This document shows positions 60,653 to 64,000 of a stretch of 64,000 nucleotides of DNA, in pieces. A model generated the notes under the pieces. That model saw only the letters and a program-made list of their open reading frames with translations, was not told the DNA's origin and made no database searches. Position numbers and translations under genes: made by a program. Source of the DNA: Lunularia cruciata (Eukaryota > Streptophyta > Marchantiopsida > Lunulariales > Lunulariaceae); contig OX419762.1 of the NCBI GenBank assembly GCA_948567375.1, positions 8,128,001-8,192,000 on the forward strand, written 5' to 3'. The first letter of the stretch is position 1, and each line of letters opens with the position of its first letter.

Positions 60653-63600
60653 ATAGCTCTCCTTTTGTTTCCTTTGGGCTTGCTCCACTCGAACCATAGC
60701 AATTGCTCTTGCCTCTTCCAACTCCATGAGTTGATCCTTCCTTGACTTCTCTGCATCACCTCCTTGTGCTTTCTTCAATCTCCTATGAATGCTTTGGAAG
60801 GTAGGAAGATCAAAGTGAATAGGTAAGGTAGACTCAATACCATACACCAATTGAAATGGAGAATATCCGGTGGAAGTCTTCATGGTTGTCCTATACTCCC
60901 ACAAAACTGCATGAATCTTCTTGTCCCAATGATGTTTAGCCCCCTCCATTTCTGCATCTTTGGCCAACATCATGCACAAGGTCTGATTGGTTCTCTCTAC
61001 CAAGCCATTGGAATTTGGCTTATAGGATGTAGTTACTCTATGTGTGATAGAGAAATGTCATTGCATGGCTGTAATAATGCTTCTTGTAAACTCTCCTCCT
61101 CTATCAGAAACCAACTCCAAAGGGCATCCAAACCTAGTGATAATGCGTTCATAAAGAAATCTACCCACTTCATCTTCATTCTTGTCCCTCAATGGTCTAG
61201 CCTCAACCTACTTGGTAAGGTAATCAATAACTACCACAATGTACCAATTGTTCCTTGGGGTTCTATTGAGAGGACCTACAAAATCAATTCTCCACTTCTC
61301 AAAAGGTCCTAGCAATGGAATTGATCTAAGTGGTGGAGTGGATGTAGAATTTCTAGCAAAAGCTTGACAAACATGACAAGTTTTGCAATAATCAAGACAA
61401 TCCTTGAAAATCCCTCTCCAATGGTAACCTGCATCTAGAATCTTGAAAGCAATCACCTTTCTTGCAAAGTGTCCTCCACATACTAAACCTTCATGAAACT
61501 CCTTTATGAGTAGGATAGACTCTTCCTTACCCACTACTGTTCAAAGTAGACCATCTGCTCCTTGGTGAAAAAGAACATCCTCCACCATTGTGTAAGGTCT
61601 AGATCTTGCTGCAAGGGCCTTCCTCTCCCTAGCATGCATCCCTTTTGGATAGTTACCTCTTGTCACAAAATCCACAATCTCCTTGTACTCCATTGGAACC
61701 TCTTGAGTGACTGAGATTGTCATGAGCTCCTCCTCTAGGAAGGAATCATCCACTAGCTCATCTCCATCATGATCATAGGCTCTAGATAACAAATTAGCAT
61801 TTGCATGTTTCTTTCCTGGCCTATCCTCAATGGTGTAGTCATACTCAGACAAGAGTATCATCCACCTTGCTAGTCTCCCTTCAACATTAGGCTTGTTGAA
61901 GATGTACTTCAAAGCCTTGTGATCCGTGACAATGGTGGCTTTCCCTCCAATCAAGTAGTGTCTAAACTTCTTGAGACCAAAGATCACTGCCAACCCTTCT
62001 CTCTCCGTGACAGAGTAGTTCTTCTCTGCTAAAACCATCTGCCTACTAGCATAAGCTATTGGATGATCATGCCCATCTTGGTCTGATTGACTAAGAGTGC
62101 ATCCTATAGCTACATTAGAAGCATCAATGTAGAGGATGAAAGGCTTACTCCAATCAGGTTTAGCAAGAATTGGAGCTACAACAAAGGATTGCTTGAGCTC
62201 CTCAAAAGCTTTGAGAGCCTCCTTGTCCTCCAAAATCACCATGTAATCTACACCCTTCTTCATGTAGATGGTCAATGCATAAGCCTTGTTGGAAAATGAG
62301 AAGATGAACCTCCTATAGTATCCAACCATCCCCAAGAGTTGGCATAACTTTGTCAAGCTTGAAGGGAATGGAAGGTCTGAGATCTTCCTCACCTTCTCAA
62401 GATCAACTGCTGTTCCATCATTGGAGATGATGTGCCCTAAAAGTAGACATTCTTAACATCCAAAAATGCACTTCTCTGGATTGAGTGATGCATTTGCCTC
62501 ATCCAAGCATTGCAAGACTTTGATTAGGTGCTCAAAGTGCTCCTCCTTGCTTCCATAGACACAAAAATCATCAATGAAGTCTCTCACAAATTTCCCAATG
62601 AAAGGTTCAAATACCTTGTTCATGAACCATTGGAATGTGGCTGGAGCATTGCGAAGCCCAAAAGGCATGACCTTGAAAGCGTAAGTTCCCCAAGGTGTGG
62701 TGAATGTGGTGAGTTCTTGATGCTTTAGTGCAATCTTGATTTGGTTATATCCACTATAACCATCTCCAAAATTGTACCTCTCATGACCCGCAACCTCCTC
62801 CAAGATCTTATCAATGAATGGCAATGGGTAGTAGTCCTTCTTGGTAACAACATTGAGCTTCTTGTAATCCACACATACCTGAAGCTTGCCATTCTTTTTC
62901 TTCACAATGACAATTGGAGACACCCATTCTGAATTCTCCACCTCAAAGATAAATCCAGCCTCCTTGAGCTTTTCAATCTCCTCCTTCACAACAAAGATAT
63001 TGGTGGGTTAATGAGATGTTGCTTTTGGCAGATTGGTCTTGCATGTGACTCCACCTCTATCTTGTGTTCCTCCAAGGTGACTTCCTTCAAATCCTTGTAA
63101 CTAAAAGCAACACGTGGATGAACTTGCGGAAAATCTCCTCAAATCTCACCTTCTCCTCCTTGGTAACATTTGGGCCATACTTGAGTGTAGCTAACCTTCT
63201 CTCTACCTCCTCAAGTGTCAATGGTGATTTGTTTGGGTCCTTCAAAACCTTTGGCTTAGGTGCAAAATCCATAGCACACAAAGATACACATCTGAATCAG
63301 ATTCAGATTCATCCTCCTCCATGCTTGTGTCCACACCTGAAGCTCCTTCTTCAGAATCTGATTCCCAATAATCAAAAGATGGTGTATCTGAATGTGAAGT
63401 GTTGGTAGTGTTAGTCACAAGAACTGTGACTCTATGGTTTGATGGCCCAATCCTCAAGTACCCTTTGTGCCATCGATCAGTTGTGCGTGCTGCTCTCAAC
63501 CATGGCCTCCCAAGAAGTAAGTCATAGCTTGAATCCTTCAAGACTTGGAAAATCATGAGATTTTAAACTCCCATAACTGAAACTACCACTTTATCCATCA

Positions 63601-64000
63601 CCCCTACTGGTCAAACTTGTTGCTTGTTTGCCATGCTCACCACAAATGTTGAAGGTCTTGAGGGTATCATACCCAAGTTCTTCATCAACCTTTCTGACAT
63701 GGCAGTCACTGCTGATCCTCCATCAACCAATGCATCCTTGATGTTATGACCATTCACTCTCACATCAATCTTGGAGGCATATTCACAAGCCTCCCATGGT
63801 GCTGGCTTGGCATCCACCACCCCCATTGATATTGGAGCTTTTTCCTTCTTCTTCTTCTTGCTCCTTGTAGAACTCAAACCACCTCTAAGCTCCTTTCTCA
63901 AGGTAGGGTTCAAAGCGAGCAATTGGCACACTGTGATGTTAGCCTTGTGACTACCAACATCCTCCAACACATTGTAGTTCCATTGTTGCTTTGAGATCAA
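60653..64000 (-). pseudogene. E3 pol, N-terminal part: protease, RT, RNase H, integrase
   Basis: The protease-like domain has ALVDGGSAVTAM near 63725 (D-G-G in place of the usual D-S/T-G). An acidic linker follows (about 63400-63270). RT (62989-62453) has CVDYKKLNVVTKKDYYPLP, MPFGLRNAPATFQ and the FIDDFCVYGS catalytic box near 62570. RNase H (about 62390-61740) has LYIDASNVAIGC and TDHKALKYIF. Integrase has an HHCC zinc motif (61534-61380) and continues toward the core at 61000 (VERTNQTLCMML). Stops interrupt it: TAA near 62455, TGA near 61545, TAG near 61208, TGA near 61060. The 3' side continues after E4 at 55252. Confidence 0.8.

Larger units (their letters stand above)
54250..64000 (-). 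mobile_element. E3: Ty3/gypsy retrotransposon, interrupted by E4 and running off the window
   Basis: On the minus strand from 64000: protease-like domain, RT, RNase H, integrase (to 60653), the E4 insertion (60652-55253), the integrase tail with a GPF/Y-type motif (55252-55017), purine tract CCGGGGG, and the 3' LTR (54968-54250). The integrase reading frame on the two sides of E4 is the same and resumes without loss, apart from the target duplication. Gag and the 5' LTR lie beyond 64000. No chromodomain or PHD finger follows the integrase. Flank after the LTR on the minus strand is GTGCG. Several stops (for example near 61540, 62455 and 63600) show it is inactive. Confidence 0.8.

Overview
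The window looks like nuclear DNA of a land plant, most likely a bryophyte (moss-like). The reasons are plant-type genes with many short GT-AG introns, a plant-specific LRR receptor-like pseudokinase, abundant Ty3/gypsy elements and long AT-rich spacers. There is no bacterial-style operon, rRNA, tRNA or CRISPR array. Lineage is inferred from gene content only; no marker gene fixes the species.

The first 31 kb is gene-bearing. A fragment of a SERAC1-like alpha/beta-hydrolase lies on the minus strand near 2.1-2.4 kb. A frame-broken plus-strand coding remnant of unknown family lies at 6.0-7.2 kb. The best gene is on the minus strand, 17290 to 7155: a 21-exon gene whose exons join in phase to about 888 codons and match protein phosphatase 4 regulatory subunit 4 (PPP4R4) along their whole length. 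One of its introns is swollen to 2.3 kb by a degenerate tandem array. Two or three further frame-broken plus-strand coding stretches without recognised domains lie at 17.9-20.5 kb and 26.1-26.7 kb. A second minus-strand gene, 30302 to 27254, encodes a homologue of Arabidopsis At2g16250: signal peptide, LRRs, one membrane span and a kinase-like domain lacking key catalytic residues.

From about 30.3 to 37.2 kb I see no gene. From 37 to 47 kb the DNA is gene-free, mostly very AT-rich, and carries several copies of a roughly 95-bp dispersed repeat that begins with a GC-rich hairpin, plus short tandem duplications.

The last 16.6 kb is a nested stack of Ty3/gypsy retrotransposons. E1 (minus, 47.4-49.6 kb) is a 3' remnant. 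E2 (minus, 49.6-54.2 kb) abuts E1 inside its integrase. E3 (minus, 54.25 kb to beyond the window end) truncates E2. E4 (plus, 55.25-60.65 kb) is a complete 5.4-kb chromodomain element inserted into the integrase of E3, with 303-bp LTRs, a tRNA-iMet primer site and a near-perfect 5-bp target duplication. E2 and E1 end their polyprotein in a PHD finger instead of a chromodomain. E4 carries 19 in-frame stops, all TGA or TAG and none TAA, as expected from deamination of methylated CG and CHG sites. All four elements look inactive.
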